From NCBI RefSeq assembly GCF_004340785.1, contig NZ_SLXS01000008.1, positions 62,001 to 126,000 on the forward strand: DNA of 64,000 nt. Reading direction: 5' to 3'. Made by a program: the position numbers and the translations under genes. Source of the stretch: Tumebacillus sp. BK434. GTDB taxonomy: Bacteria > Bacillota > Bacilli > Tumebacillales > Tumebacillaceae. Positions 19,049-27,911 of this stretch are shown one piece after another (the first letter of the stretch is position 1; each line of letters opens with the position of its first letter). The notes beneath the pieces were generated by a model. That model was not told the origin of the DNA. It saw only the letters and a program-made list of their open reading frames with translations, and made no database searches.

Positions 19049-19699
19049 ATGGCGATGAACCGTTTGAACTTGGAAGGACACCCGAGAACGAGCCTGACCA
19101 AAGGCGAGCGCAACCGCATTCGCCGCCGCGGCGATGTGCCGGGCGTGGTCTACGGCAAAGAGCTGGCACCGCAAGCGATATACATAACGCAAGAGTCGTT
19201 CAAGCAGCTGCGCGGCCATGGGCGGATGCTGGTGGAGCTGAACCTCGACGGCGACCGCATCTCCGCGATGGTGCATGAAGTGACCCGCGACATTTTGAAC
19301 AAACAGCCGCTGCACATCGACCTGCACGCGGTCAATCTCGCCGAGCCGATGCACGTCGAGATCCCGATCTTCCTCGACGGGCTGGAGACGGTCGAGAAGA
19401 AGAAAAACGGCGTGATCCAGCAGCAGACCCGCGACGTGCTGGTCAAATGCCTGCCGACCGACGTGCCGGAGTTCATCTTGCACAACATCTCGGCGCTCGA
19501 CATCGGCGACAGCGTCACTTGCGGCGATCTGGCCATGCCGTCCGGCGTGACCTTGCTCTCCCCGGCCGACGAAGTGGTCTGCTCGATCATCGCGGCGAAA
19601 AACGCGCCGGCCGACACCGAGATCGAACCGAAAGAGCCGGAACTGGTGCATGACACCGAAGGCAAAGGCAAAGACGCGGCCGACAAAGTGGCCCGTTAA
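19049..19699 (+). CDS. ctc: Ribosomal protein bL25/general stress protein Ctc
   Basis: Ctc is the long form of bL25, binding 5S rRNA. The 216-residue product has the N-terminal L25 domain (TSLTKGERNRIRRRGDVPGVVYGK) and the C-terminal TL5-like beta domain, then an acidic tail (TEIEPKEPELVHD). ATG 19049 lies nine bases after gggagg. It precedes pth as in B. subtilis. No sigma-B promoter was evident, so stress induction cannot be claimed. Confidence 0.94.
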   Translation: MAMNRLNLEGHPRTSLTKGERNRIRRRGDVPGVVYGKELAPQAIYITQESFKQLRGHGRMLVELNLDGDRISAMVHEVTRDILNKQPLHIDLHAVNLAEPMHVEIPIFLDGLETVEKKKNGVIQQQTRDVLVKCLPTDVPEFILHNISALDIGDSVTCGDLAMPSGVTLLSPADEVVCSIIAAKNAPADTEIEPKEPELVHDTEGKGKDAADKVAR

Positions 19700-19712
19700 G
19701 CTGCGATTTCCA

Positions 19713-19742
19713 AAAGCCGCCCTTGATCGGGCGGCTTTTTGC
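19713..19742 (+). terminator. Terminator of ctc
   Basis: aaagccgccc / gggcggcttt form a 10-bp perfect stem with a 6-nt loop and T-run. TTGATC inside the loop region and TAAAAT at 19745-19750 could form a weak pth promoter with a 16-nt spacer. Confidence 0.9.
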
Positions 19743-19781
19743 GGTAAAATAAGGACAGTTGAGTACTGGGAGGACACCCGC

Positions 19782-20345
19782 GTGAAACTTTTTATCGGAC
19801 TGGGCAACCCGGGGCCGAACTACGAACTGACCCGGCATAACATCGGGTTTCTGGCGATCGACCGGCTGGAAGATGAGTTGGGCATCCAGGTGAACAAAAA
19901 CAAATTCAAGGCGCTGTACGGCGAAGGCAGCTACAAAGGCGAAAAAGTCGTGCTGCTCAAGCCGATGACCTATATGAATCTCTCCGGCGATGCACTGGCA
20001 CAAGCGATGGCCTGGTACAAGCCGGATCTGGAGGACATCTTCATCATCTATGACGACATGGACACGCCGCTCGGCCGCATGCGTCTGCGCACCAAAGGCA
20101 GCGCGGGCGGACACAACGGCATCAAGTCGATCATCCAGCACCTCGGCACGCAGGAGTTCAACCGCATCCGCTTGGGCGTCGGCCGTCCGCATCCGGGCAC
20201 CGATGTGATCAAGCACGTGCTGACCAACTTCCGCAAAGAAGAGATGGAAGATGTTGAAAAAGTGGTCTTATCGATGAAAAGCGTCATAGATTGTATCCTA
20301 GACGAAGGTTTCATGAAAGCGATGAACAAGTTCAACACGAAGTAA
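19782..20345 (+). CDS. pth: Peptidyl-tRNA hydrolase
   Basis: Pth (SpoVC) recycles peptidyl-tRNA released from stalled ribosomes. The 187-residue product has all family motifs: GLGNPGPNYELTRHNIGF with the catalytic His, LLKPMTYMNLSG, DDMDTPLGRMRLR and GSAGGHNGIKS. GTG 19782 follows gggagg; the longer in-frame extension would run back into ctc. It lies upstream of fin and mfd. Confidence 0.96.
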   Translation: MKLFIGLGNPGPNYELTRHNIGFLAIDRLEDELGIQVNKNKFKALYGEGSYKGEKVVLLKPMTYMNLSGDALAQAMAWYKPDLEDIFIIYDDMDTPLGRMRLRTKGSAGGHNGIKSIIQHLGTQEFNRIRLGVGRPHPGTDVIKHVLTNFRKEEMEDVEKVVLSMKSVIDCILDEGFMKAMNKFNTK

Positions 20346-20366
20346 GGGCAGGGCGGTAAGTAAAGG

Positions 20367-20396
20367 GTATGGGAGCTAGCGCCTGTGTGCATACTG
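20367..20396 (+). promoter_or_regulatory. Sigma-G/sigma-F-type promoter of fin
   Basis: GTATG (20367-20371), 18 nt and CATACTG (20390-20396) match the sigma-G pattern GHATR-N18-CATnHTA except for the last base. B. subtilis fin is expressed in the forespore from sigma-F/sigma-G promoters. Confidence 0.6.
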
Positions 20397-20430
20397 ATGA
20401 GAGTCAATCGTTTTTTTGCGCACAGGGGGT
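20382..20430 (+). promoter_or_regulatory. Hairpin covering the fin ribosome binding site
   Basis: CCTGTGTGC (20382-20390) pairs over nine positions, one G-T, with GCGCACAGG (20418-20426). The right arm overlaps the agggggt Shine-Dalgarno at 20424-20430. The left arm lies in the promoter, so only read-through mRNA can form it. Confidence 0.5.
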
Positions 20431-20440
20431 CGAACGCACC

Positions 20441-20674
20441 ATGAAGATCATTTACTACTGCCGTCACTGTCAGAACCGGATCGGCGAAGTGGACGGGAGC
20501 CACGCGAACGAAGCCAGACTGGGCTTTGATTCCTTGACGCCCGCTGAAGCCGCCGATATAATTACTTATAATTCAATTGAGAACTCAACTTATGTTAAAA
20601 CAGTGTGCGAGTACTGTCAGGAAGCCCTGGAGGCACATCCGGAACTAAACCTGCTGTCCAATCCGCTGCAATAG
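20441..20674 (+). CDS. fin: Anti-sigma-F factor Fin
   Basis: Fin (YabK) inhibits sigma-F in the forespore to allow the switch to sigma-G. The 77-residue product has two CxxC zinc knuckles (CRHC near residues 7-10, CEYC near 57-60) and the LGFDSLTPAE segment of the family. ATG 20441 lies ten bases after agggggt. It sits between pth and mfd as in B. subtilis, with its own forespore-type promoter. Confidence 0.92.
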   Translation: MKIIYYCRHCQNRIGEVDGSHANEARLGFDSLTPAEAADIITYNSIENSTYVKTVCEYCQEALEAHPELNLLSNPLQ

Positions 20675-20699
20675 TTACCCAAGCTTCGGGATGCACAAT

Positions 20700-20728
20700 G
20701 CCTTGGCGCGTGGCTAAGGCTTTTTTTG
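20700..20728 (+). terminator. Terminator of fin
   Basis: gccttggc / gctaaggc form an 8-bp stem with one G-T pair, followed by seven T. Confidence 0.8.
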
Positions 20729-20762
20729 CTCTTATTGGTTTTGTTCTTACGGAGGGGATCGA

Positions 20763-23700
20763 GTGCAATCTTTAGTTCGAATTTTACATTCGGATGGCGA
20801 TTTTCTGCGCACCGTGCAGAATTGTCAGGACGGCGTCCGTGACCAACTGATCACAGGCCTCACCGGTTCAGCTCAGCATCTCTGGCTTGCCGGGATTCGG
20901 GGCTCTTTGGCACGTCCGCTTCTGATCGTCACCCACAGCATGGGCCGCGCCCAGCAGGTGTTCGAAGACCTGCTGGAGCTGCTGCCCGGCGAGGAGATCC
21001 GCCTGTTCCCCAACCGGGAAATGGGGTATGCGGATGTGCTCGCCTATTCGCCGGAGCTGGCTTCGTCCCGCCTGTCCGTCTTGGAGTCGCTCGTGCGCGG
21101 CGAAAATTTCATCACCATCGCGCCGATCGCGGCACTCCATGAGACGCTGACTTCGCCGCACGAGTTTTTGAAAGCCGGGAAGAAGCTGCAAGTCGGCGAC
21201 GAGATCGAAATCGACGACCTCGCCGCCCACCTCGCCTATCTCGGCTATGAGCGCGTGGAGATGGTCGAGTCCAAAGGCGAGTTCTCCGTGCGCGGCGGTA
21301 TCATCGACGTCTTTCCGCTGACCCGAGACGAAGCGGTGCGCATCGAGCTGTTCGACGTGGAAGTCGACTCGATCCGCACGTTCGACCCGGCCGATCAGCG
21401 CTCGCAAGGCAAGATCGACAGCGTGTCGTTCTGGCCGATCCGCGAAGTGATCGCACCGCCGGAGCGGATTCAGGCGGCCGGCGTGGAACTGCACAAGCGC
21501 CTCGAAGCGCACCTCGCCAAGCTGCAAAACGCCGAGGTGGCCGAAAAGCTGCGCGAAAACATGGGGGCCGACCTCGACCAGATGGAGCAGGGCAACTGGT
21601 TTCCCAACCTGCACCGCTATATCGAACTGATCGAGCCGGAGCCGTTCAACCTGCTCCGCTACGTGCGGCAGGACTCGTTGTTCATTTTCGATGAGCCGGG
21701 CCGCCTGAAAGAAAGCATCAAAGCGCTGGAAAAAGAGGACTTGGAAAACGTCACCACCCTCCTCGAATACGGCGAAACGCTGCCCGGCCTGGTCGGGGAG
21801 AAAAAGCGCAACAGCATTTTCACCGACAAGAGCCGCACCAAGCTGATGTTTTCCCTGTTCACCCGCGCCATCCCGGGGCTGAATCCGCAGGCGATCAACA
21901 ACGTTGACACCCGTTCGATGCAGAATTTCCACGGGCAGATGAACGTGCTCAAGTCCGAATTGGAACGCTGGGCGAAGCTGTCCTATCAGGTCGTCTTTTT
22001 GGCGGCGACCGAAGAGCGGGCCGAGCGGCTGCACCGCGTGCTCGAAGACTACAAGATGCGTGCGGACATCCTGCAGGACTGGGACGGCGAGCGCCGCGGG
22101 CCGTTGATCCTGATCGGCAACCTCGCGACCGGCTTTGAGCTGAGCCTGCTGCGCCTCGCCGTGATCACCGAAACGGAAGTCTTCACCAACAAGAAGAAGA
22201 CCCGCAAGTTGAAGACGCTGTCTGACGCGCAGAAGATCAAGTCCTATCAGGACCTGAAAGTCGGCGATTACGTCGTCCACGTCAACCACGGGATCGGCAA
22301 ATACATGGGGATCTCGACCAAAGAGATCTTGGGCATTCACAAAGACTACCTGCACATCAAATACAAAGGCAAAGACGAGCTGTTCGTCCCGGTCGAGCAG
22401 ATCGACCTCGTTCAGAAATACATCGGCCAGGAAGAGAAAGAGCCGAAGATCTACTCGCTCGGCGGCTCGGAGTGGCAGCGCGTCCGCAGCAAAGTGCAGT
22501 CGGCCGTGCAGGACATCGCCCAAGACCTGATCAAGCTCTATGCGGAGCGGCAGGCGACGCCGGGGCACAAGTTCACGCTGGACACCCCGTGGCAGCGCGA
22601 GTTCGAGGCGATGTTCCCGTACAACGAGACGGACGACCAGGTGCGCTGCATCAAAGAGATCAAGAAAGACATGGAGATGTCCCGCCCGATGGACCGCCTG
22701 CTCTGCGGCGATGTCGGCTACGGCAAAACGGAGGTCGCCATCCGCGCCGCCTTCAAGGCGGTGATGGACGGCAAGCAGGTCGCGGTGCTGGTGCCGACGA
22801 CGATTCTGGCCCAGCAACATTACCAGACGTTCAAAGAGCGCTGTGCCGGCTTCCCGGTCAACGTCGAGCTCGTCTCCCGCTTCCGCACCAAAGGCCAGAT
22901 CACCGAAGTGACGAAAGGCATCAAAAACGGCTCGGTCGACATCGTGATCGGCACGCATCGCCTGCTGTCGAAAACGATGGAGTTTAAAGACCTCGGGCTG
23001 TTGATCATCGACGAAGAGCAGCGCTTTGGCGTTTCGCACAAGGAGAAGCTGAAGCAGTTGCGCACGAACGTCGATGCGTTGACGCTGACGGCGACGCCGA
23101 TCCCGCGGACGCTGCACATGTCGATGATCGGCGTGCGCGACCTGTCCGTGATCGAGACGCCGCCGGAGAACCGCTTCCCGGTGCAGACGTTTGTCGTCGA
23201 GCATCAGGACGGGATCATCCGCGAGGCGATCGAACGGGAGTTGGGGCGCGGCGGGCAGGTGTACTATCTGTTCAATAAGGTCAGCGGGATTCAGGAGATG
23301 GCCAATCATCTGAAGCAGCTCGTGCCGGATGCGAAAGTGCTGGTCGGGCACGGGCAGATGGCGGAGGAGGAATTGGAGCGGACGATGCTCGATTTCCTGC
23401 AGGGGGAAGCGGATGTGCTGGTGTCGACGACGATCATCGAGACCGGTCTTGACGTGCCGAACGTGAACACGCTGATCGTGCACGATGCTGACCACCTCGG
23501 CCTGTCGCAGCTCTATCAGCTGCGCGGGCGCGTCGGGCGTTCCAACCGCATCGCGTACGCTTATTTTACCTACCAGCGCAACAAAGTATTGACCGAAGTG
23601 GCGGAGAAGCGTTTGCAGGCTATCAAAGAGTTCACCGAGCTTGGCTCCGGTTTCAAGATCGCCATGCGCGACCTCTCGATCCGCGGCGCCGGCAATCTGC

Positions 23701-24308
23701 TCGGCGCGCAGCAGCACGGCTTCATCGCGTCGGTCGGTTTCGACCTGTACTCGCAGATGCTGTCCGAGGCGATCGAAGACCTCAAAGAAGGCGTGGAAAA
23801 AGTCGAGAAGCTGCCCGACCCGACGGTCGAGCTGTCGGTGGACGCGTACATCCCGACGACGTACATCACCGATGCGATGCAGAAGATCGAGATCTACAAG
23901 AAGTTCGTCGCCGCCCGCACCTTGGAAGAGGTGCGCGACTTGGAGGAAGAAGTGGAAGACCGCTTCGGCGACATCCCGGTCGAAGTGCGCAACCTGCTGG
24001 CCGTCTCCAGACTCAAGGCGGGCGCGATCGGCTACGGCATGACCGAGATCAAGCAGACCCCGCAAGGCGACGTGATCATCCGCCTGCACGAAGACCAAAA
24101 CAAGAAGATCGACGGCGAGAAGCTCTTCTCGCTCACCCGCGAATTCCAGAACCGCATGAAGCTGACCGCCCAGCAGCAGATCGTGATCACCCTGAAGGTG
24201 AAAGGTCTCAAAGAAGCGGAGCTCTTGCAGATGCTCGAGAAATTCATGAACTGCTACCAGATCGTGCCCAAGCGCGAGCAGGACACGGTGGATCATATGG
24301 CGCTGTAA
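20763..24308 (+). CDS. mfd: Transcription-repair coupling factor Mfd
   Basis: Mfd removes RNA polymerase stalled at DNA lesions and recruits UvrA. The 1181-residue length is standard. Order: UvrB-like N-terminal region, CarD-type polymerase-interaction domain around 495-570 (KVGDYVVHVNHGIGKY), SF2 translocase with P-loop GDVGYGKT at 649-656 and DEEQ box at 750-753, then a C-terminal TRCF domain. GTG 20763 lies five bases after ggagggg. The gene has its own terminator. Confidence 0.97.
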   Translation: MQSLVRILHSDGDFLRTVQNCQDGVRDQLITGLTGSAQHLWLAGIRGSLARPLLIVTHSMGRAQQVFEDLLELLPGEEIRLFPNREMGYADVLAYSPELASSRLSVLESLVRGENFITIAPIAALHETLTSPHEFLKAGKKLQVGDEIEIDDLAAHLAYLGYERVEMVESKGEFSVRGGIIDVFPLTRDEAVRIELFDVEVDSIRTFDPADQRSQGKIDSVSFWPIREVIAPPERIQAAGVELHKRLEAHLAKLQNAEVAEKLRENMGADLDQMEQGNWFPNLHRYIELIEPEPFNLLRYVRQDSLFIFDEPGRLKESIKALEKEDLENVTTLLEYGETLPGLVGEKKRNSIFTDKSRTKLMFSLFTRAIPGLNPQAINNVDTRSMQNFHGQMNVLKSELERWAKLSYQVVFLAATEERAERLHRVLEDYKMRADILQDWDGERRGPLILIGNLATGFELSLLRLAVITETEVFTNKKKTRKLKTLSDAQKIKSYQDLKVGDYVVHVNHGIGKYMGISTKEILGIHKDYLHIKYKGKDELFVPVEQIDLVQKYIGQEEKEPKIYSLGGSEWQRVRSKVQSAVQDIAQDLIKLYAERQATPGHKFTLDTPWQREFEAMFPYNETDDQVRCIKEIKKDMEMSRPMDRLLCGDVGYGKTEVAIRAAFKAVMDGKQVAVLVPTTILAQQHYQTFKERCAGFPVNVELVSRFRTKGQITEVTKGIKNGSVDIVIGTHRLLSKTMEFKDLGLLIIDEEQRFGVSHKEKLKQLRTNVDALTLTATPIPRTLHMSMIGVRDLSVIETPPENRFPVQTFVVEHQDGIIREAIERELGRGGQVYYLFNKVSGIQEMANHLKQLVPDAKVLVGHGQMAEEELERTMLDFLQGEADVLVSTTIIETGLDVPNVNTLIVHDADHLGLSQLYQLRGRVGRSNRIAYAYFTYQRNKVLTEVAEKRLQAIKEFTELGSGFKIAMRDLSIRGAGNLLGAQQHGFIASVGFDLYSQMLSEAIEDLKEGVEKVEKLPDPTVELSVDAYIPTTYITDAMQKIEIYKKFVAARTLEEVRDLEEEVEDRFGDIPVEVRNLLAVSRLKAGAIGYGMTEIKQTPQGDVIIRLHEDQNKKIDGEKLFSLTREFQNRMKLTAQQQIVITLKVKGLKEAELLQMLEKFMNCYQIVPKREQDTVDHMAL

Positions 24309-24313
24309 TCACC

Positions 24314-24350
24314 AAAAAAGCAACAGGCAGTCACGCCTGTTGCTTTTTTA
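24314..24350 (+). terminator. Terminator of mfd
   Basis: A 15-bp perfect stem (aaaaaagcaacaggc / gcctgttgctttttt) can act on both strands. Confidence 0.93.
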
Positions 24351-24468
24351 TAGTATGAATATATTTCTAATAATATATTTTCGTTAATGCATATTGAAAG
24401 ATAAAAGAATAACAAGTATTCTATATGAGCGAAGAGGATTATTTTACCAAAACAAGAGAGATGATTAC

Positions 24469-24888
24469 TTGTTTGACTCGAAAAAGATTTTGATTGGTGC
24501 TATGTGTTCACTGCTTTTTTTAACTGCACCGGCATTTGCTGTTGGAGAGAGACCTGCTGATGTTAAACCAGCTAGCAATCCTTACGTTGCACAGTACTTC
24601 CTTGAAAAAGCAAACAAACCAATTCAAAGTGATATAGTTGACCCTGCTGTTGAGGATCAAATTGTAATCGAGGCATTGACTGATTACTATTCGGAAGATG
24701 TAAAAGTAGCCAAAATACTTTCCACGTATCAAAAGGATGCATTTTTGTTTAACAAAGCAACTTCTTTGAAGAAAGAGGACAAGATTGATGTTATGCGAAC
24801 AATTGAAAAGGTCTATAAACTAATTGAAAATAAAAATGATCAACAAATGGTAGTAGGTTTTCTCGAGAGATCATTCGAGAAGTATTAA
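24469..24888 (+). CDS. 5' part of a frameshifted secreted amidase-like gene
   Basis: The frame from TTG 24469 (eight bases after aagagag) gives 139 residues with a signal peptide ending at PAFA (about residue 24) and a Lys/Glu-rich helical pro-region, without a catalytic domain. It stops at 24888 while an overlapping frame carries on as an Amidase_6 domain. The two look like one broken gene. The region is AT-rich. An in-frame TTG at 24394 is an alternative start without a good binding site. Confidence 0.55.
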   Translation: MFDSKKILIGAMCSLLFLTAPAFAVGERPADVKPASNPYVAQYFLEKANKPIQSDIVDPAVEDQIVIEALTDYYSEDVKVAKILSTYQKDAFLFNKATSLKKEDKIDVMRTIEKVYKLIENKNDQQMVVGFLERSFEKY

Positions 24889-25510
24889 CGACAAGCGAGC
24901 AATTACCTTTTTAGAGGGAATTCAAGTACAAGCACCACAGGATATTACGATTAATGCTGTTTATGATGGGTATACGGCAGGTACGTGGGCTTACAATAAC
25001 TACAATAATTACGATCCCGCTTTTCCTGCTTTTATTGGGACTTTTGGAAGCGATTGTACAAATTTCGTATCTCAAGCAATGTGGCACGGCGGAAAAGCAA
25101 TGGCAGGGGATTGGTACATCTATAAGAAAAACTCTACCTATCAGTTTCCTAACAGTGCGCCTGAACTAAATTATAGTTGGACATTATCCGACCCGAGCCC
25201 TTGGATTAGTGTAAAAGAGTTTAACGCATATTGGAGACCTAAATCGGTTATTCATGCATATAATCATAGCCAATACGTTACTAACCACGCGACTGCTTAT
25301 CGAAGTTCAATTTTCAAAGGGGATGTTGTAGTCTTTCACCGTGGTGTTGCTGACTTTATAGTTCTTCCGTCTCATGTTATGATCATTTCTGGCTATGATG
25401 CGACAAATCAGGATTTTTTGCTTGCGGGCCATTCTAACAACAGACAAGCATTACCCTTATTGTCGGCCATCAGCGGTTATTCGTATATTGAATTCTTTGA
25501 AATCCCTTGA
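24857..25510 (+). pseudogene. 3' part of a frameshifted Amidase_6-domain gene
   Basis: This open frame has no ATG, GTG or TTG until 25079, yet its conserved part starts earlier: YDGYTAGTWAYNNYNNYDP, then SDCTNFVSQAMWHGG (about 25049-25093), the Cys-containing signature of putative cell-wall amidases of the Amidase_6 family. It ends with a likely active-site region (PSHVMIISGYD). Joining it to the preceding frame near 24880 would give a secreted protein of about 345 residues. A single-base indel or programmed frameshift is inferred; a sequencing error is not excluded. Confidence 0.7.
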
Positions 25511-25521
25511 AATGGAGATGT

Positions 25522-25833
25522 ATGAAAATGAGGAGTATTATAGCTAAGAGAAAATATTTGCTATTGGCTGTAATACTAGTATTGATGCAGTTTACTCCCA
25601 TCATGCAACATGCTGAGGCGAGATTTACTGCAACCGTTTATATGGTGATCAAGTATAGTGATAAGCATTGGGAATACAAACGTATGGTGTTTGAAACCCA
25701 TTTTGGCGAATATATGATCACCTATCAAGATGAAAACGGGAAAGATTTCAGTATCTCAGTTTGGTCAAAACAGTTGCCGTTTGTCGTTACATATGATCCA
25801 TGGGATCAACCTATGAAAGAAGAAGTGGAATAG
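25522..25833 (+). CDS. Small secreted protein of unknown function
   Basis: The 103-residue product has a signal peptide (basic MKMRSIIAKRK, hydrophobic core LLLAVILVLMQ, cleavage near HAEA) and a mature part of about 70 residues rich in aromatic and charged residues. No family is recognised. It follows the broken amidase gene by 11 bp after a weak ggag site. ATG 25528 is an alternative start. It may have been the amidase gene's partner. Confidence 0.55.
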   Translation: MKMRSIIAKRKYLLLAVILVLMQFTPIMQHAEARFTATVYMVIKYSDKHWEYKRMVFETHFGEYMITYQDENGKDFSISVWSKQLPFVVTYDPWDQPMKEEVE

Positions 25834-26157
25834 ATCGTCCCGCGGTGTTTGGTCCCTTCAGAGTAAGTAAGGAATTACTCCTTACTGTTAGACTCGGAGG
25901 GGATTTTTCATGACTTGAGAGCGCGACACGGAAGGACTGATGATAGATTTTGCCCAGTATTCGTATTTTCCAGCTGTTCATATCTGAGTTGATCTAGATC
26001 ACGTACCTTTCATATAAATATAGGTGCAGAAAAGGCTAGGAGCAGCCCGTTTGTAAGCGTTGCATTTGGGCAACGTTTTAGATCTGCTCAGTGATTAGTT
26101 TCCTTCTTTTGATCCCTGCAAATACGCTGGTGGTTCGGTGTTACTGCTAAGCTAATT
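25834..26157. other. Non-coding, decayed intergenic stretch
   Basis: No credible gene is seen. Two small palindromes occur: AGTAAGGA / TCCTTACT (25866-25886), and cgttgc / gcaacg followed by tttta (about 26058-26080), the latter terminator-like. The composition matches the AT-rich insert around it. Confidence 0.5.
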
Positions 26158-26627
26158 AGTCCACAGATTGACGGAAAATAATGTCCTTAGATAGACGGCA
26201 AACATGTCCAAAAACTGTGTTCATGGGATTTTTAGTAATGGCTCTGACGGGAGGAAATGTCCGTTTTTTCGGGATGTTTGCTCAAAAATAACGTTGACGG
26301 ACTATTTTGTCCATATCGGAACGAAATCGAACACGATTTGGACAGTGTCGACCGACTTTGCCGCAGACTGATCCAACTTCATATACTTATGTGGATGAGC
26401 CAAGTTCCCCCCTTCCGTCCCCCTATGGGGGAAACGCAGGGGACTTGTCCCCTGCACCCCAACGCTCGCCGCAGGGCAGACCCAGCAAAGGATTGCTGGG
26501 CTTTGAATAGCATGGAAACACGGATACACCAGTCAAGGCTAAATGCACGCTTCGCGGCCTTGACTGGCTTATGTTGGTCATCTTTGCTGACAGATCACGG
26601 ACATTTTATTCCGTCAATTTATGGACA
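26158..26627. mobile_element. Non-autonomous transposon remnant with repeated ends
   Basis: The motif TTGACGG-N6/7-TGTCC occurs four times in direct order at the left (26168-26186, 26192-26209, 26244-26261, 26294-26312) and once inverted at the right (26599-26617). The outermost sequences are imperfect inverted copies, the right one ending TATGGACA at 26627. Multiple subterminal repeats and TG/CA termini recall IS21-type ends. The 470-bp element holds no transposase; its middle contains hairpins, for example cccagcaa / ttgctggg near 26481-26500 and agtcaaggc / gccttgact near 26531-26565. Family assignment is inferred. Confidence 0.6.
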
Positions 26628-26870
26628 TTATGAATTAGCTAAAACAGTTCGGGCAGAATCTTGATACTGCGTCTCTTATCCTTGCCCAACCTACAGACCA
26701 AGTGATGACAATTCCAATATCGGAAAGCAGTCAAAGTTGAAGAATTCGAAATAGAAGGGACCGACCACAGCCATCTGCAAATCGATCATCGAGCAGAAAC
26801 ACTTTTAAGAACCAATCAGGAGGAGACGACTCAGACTGTGCACGCCGATCTGATCCTTTCTTTGTTTTAA

Positions 26871-27310
26871 GTTGCCGCACCCGATGTGGATGTCGACCAC
26901 GGAGTTGTCGCTCATCGCTCCAGTGAGGCGGAGTTCGCAGCTTGGCGAGCAGCGATACAATGGGTGGTGCAACAAAATGTACAAATCATCAATATGAGTT
27001 TCTCAAGCGGCAGTATTCTGGTGGTGGCAGCGGGCTTACGAAATGGACATATTCCAACTTTGGACCGGAAATCGATTTCTGTGCTCCAAGTGTCTATATA
27101 AAAACGGCCGATTCCGGCCACTACAGTGCATATCGGGAAGGCACATCGTATGCAGCAGCGCTGATCTCCGGGATGGCAGCGCGTCTCTTCGAAGAATTTC
27201 CAGAGACGAACGGAGATGCAATCAAGCAGAAACTGCAGAACCTTACTCCTGGCAGCCAAACCGATTGGTTATGCGGTGCCGGAATTCCCTCATTTAAAGG
27301 AGGAAGATAG
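26871..27310 (+). pseudogene. Subtilase (S8) pseudogene
   Basis: Two frames carry pieces of a subtilisin-like protease. The first (to about 27030) reads AAIQWVVQQNVQIINMSFS, the strand after the catalytic His region. The second (about 27010-27310) reads YSNFGPEIDFCAP and GTSYAAALISGMAARL with the catalytic Ser. The Asp and His sites and the oxyanion Asn region are missing or damaged, so it is a deleted and frameshifted remnant. Flanking sequence 26628-26870 shows no intact gene. Confidence 0.75.
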
Positions 27311-27313
27311 CCA

Positions 27314-27820
27314 ATGAGACGCTGGAATCCGATCCTGATTGTGCTTTTTACTTGTTGTTTGTTCCTCATCGGATGTGGGAACAACGCTTTGCCGGATGTT
27401 TCGACCGATCTTTCCCAAGAGGCGATCGGCGGATTGAAGATTGGGCAAAGTGTGAACGACGAACAGTTTGTAAAACAATACGGAGAAAAAGACAAGCTGC
27501 AGCAAGTCAATGTACAGCATGACCGTGAAGACTTCTACCAGTTGCAAGATGGTGTCGAAGTCGCCGTTGAAAAGGGCGGGGAGAAGATCGTAATGCTGCA
27601 CCTGTATAAGGAAACCGAATTTTCAACGCAAAAGGGAATACAAGTGGGAGACCCGATCCAAACTGTGTTCAGCGCTTATGGGAATTCGTACTCCAAGATG
27701 GACGAAGCAGGGATGCCGGCCATCGCGTATGCAGACCACGCGAACGGCATCTATCTGAAATTTTGGGTGTACGAAGATAAGGTGCACAGCATCTGGTACG
27801 GCGTCATCGATCCAGAGTAA
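27314..27820 (+). CDS. Putative lipoprotein of unknown function
   Basis: The 168-residue product has a lipoprotein signal peptide with lipobox LIGC (Cys near residue 21), so it should be lipid-anchored outside the membrane. The remainder includes LKIGQSVNDEQFVKQYG and a second similar VGDPIQTVFSAYG, suggesting two copies of a small repeat in which each glycine-bounded turn starts a domain. The ATG follows aaaggagg lying in the last codons of the subtilase remnant. No specific function is recognised. Confidence 0.75.
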   Translation: MRRWNPILIVLFTCCLFLIGCGNNALPDVSTDLSQEAIGGLKIGQSVNDEQFVKQYGEKDKLQQVNVQHDREDFYQLQDGVEVAVEKGGEKIVMLHLYKETEFSTQKGIQVGDPIQTVFSAYGNSYSKMDEAGMPAIAYADHANGIYLKFWVYEDKVHSIWYGVIDPE

Positions 27821-27822
27821 AC

Positions 27823-27852
27823 AACAGGCTACTACCAGCCTGTTCTTTTTTT
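27823..27852 (+). terminator. Terminator of the lipoprotein gene
   Basis: aacaggct / agcctgtt form an 8-bp perfect stem with a 6-nt loop, followed by cttttttt. Confidence 0.88.
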
Positions 27853-27881
27853 GGCTTCATTTGCAATCCCCTCCACACTGT

Positions 27882-27911
27882 GCATAAACACTCCAAGCTC
27901 GCTCCATACTA
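27882..27911 (+). promoter_or_regulatory. Sigma-G promoter upstream of spoVT
   Basis: GCATA (27882-27886), 18 nt and CATACTA (27905-27911) match the sigma-G consensus at every position. The start of spoVT lies 215 nt downstream. The leader between has a gaggagg motif near 27935 but no ORF with a normal start codon directly after it. Confidence 0.7.

Noticed and set aside
20868-24296. 1142-codon open frame on the minus strand opposite mfd
   Set aside because: It mirrors the third-codon GC bias of mfd, has no recognisable domain and gives low-complexity His/Arg/Asp-rich sequence.
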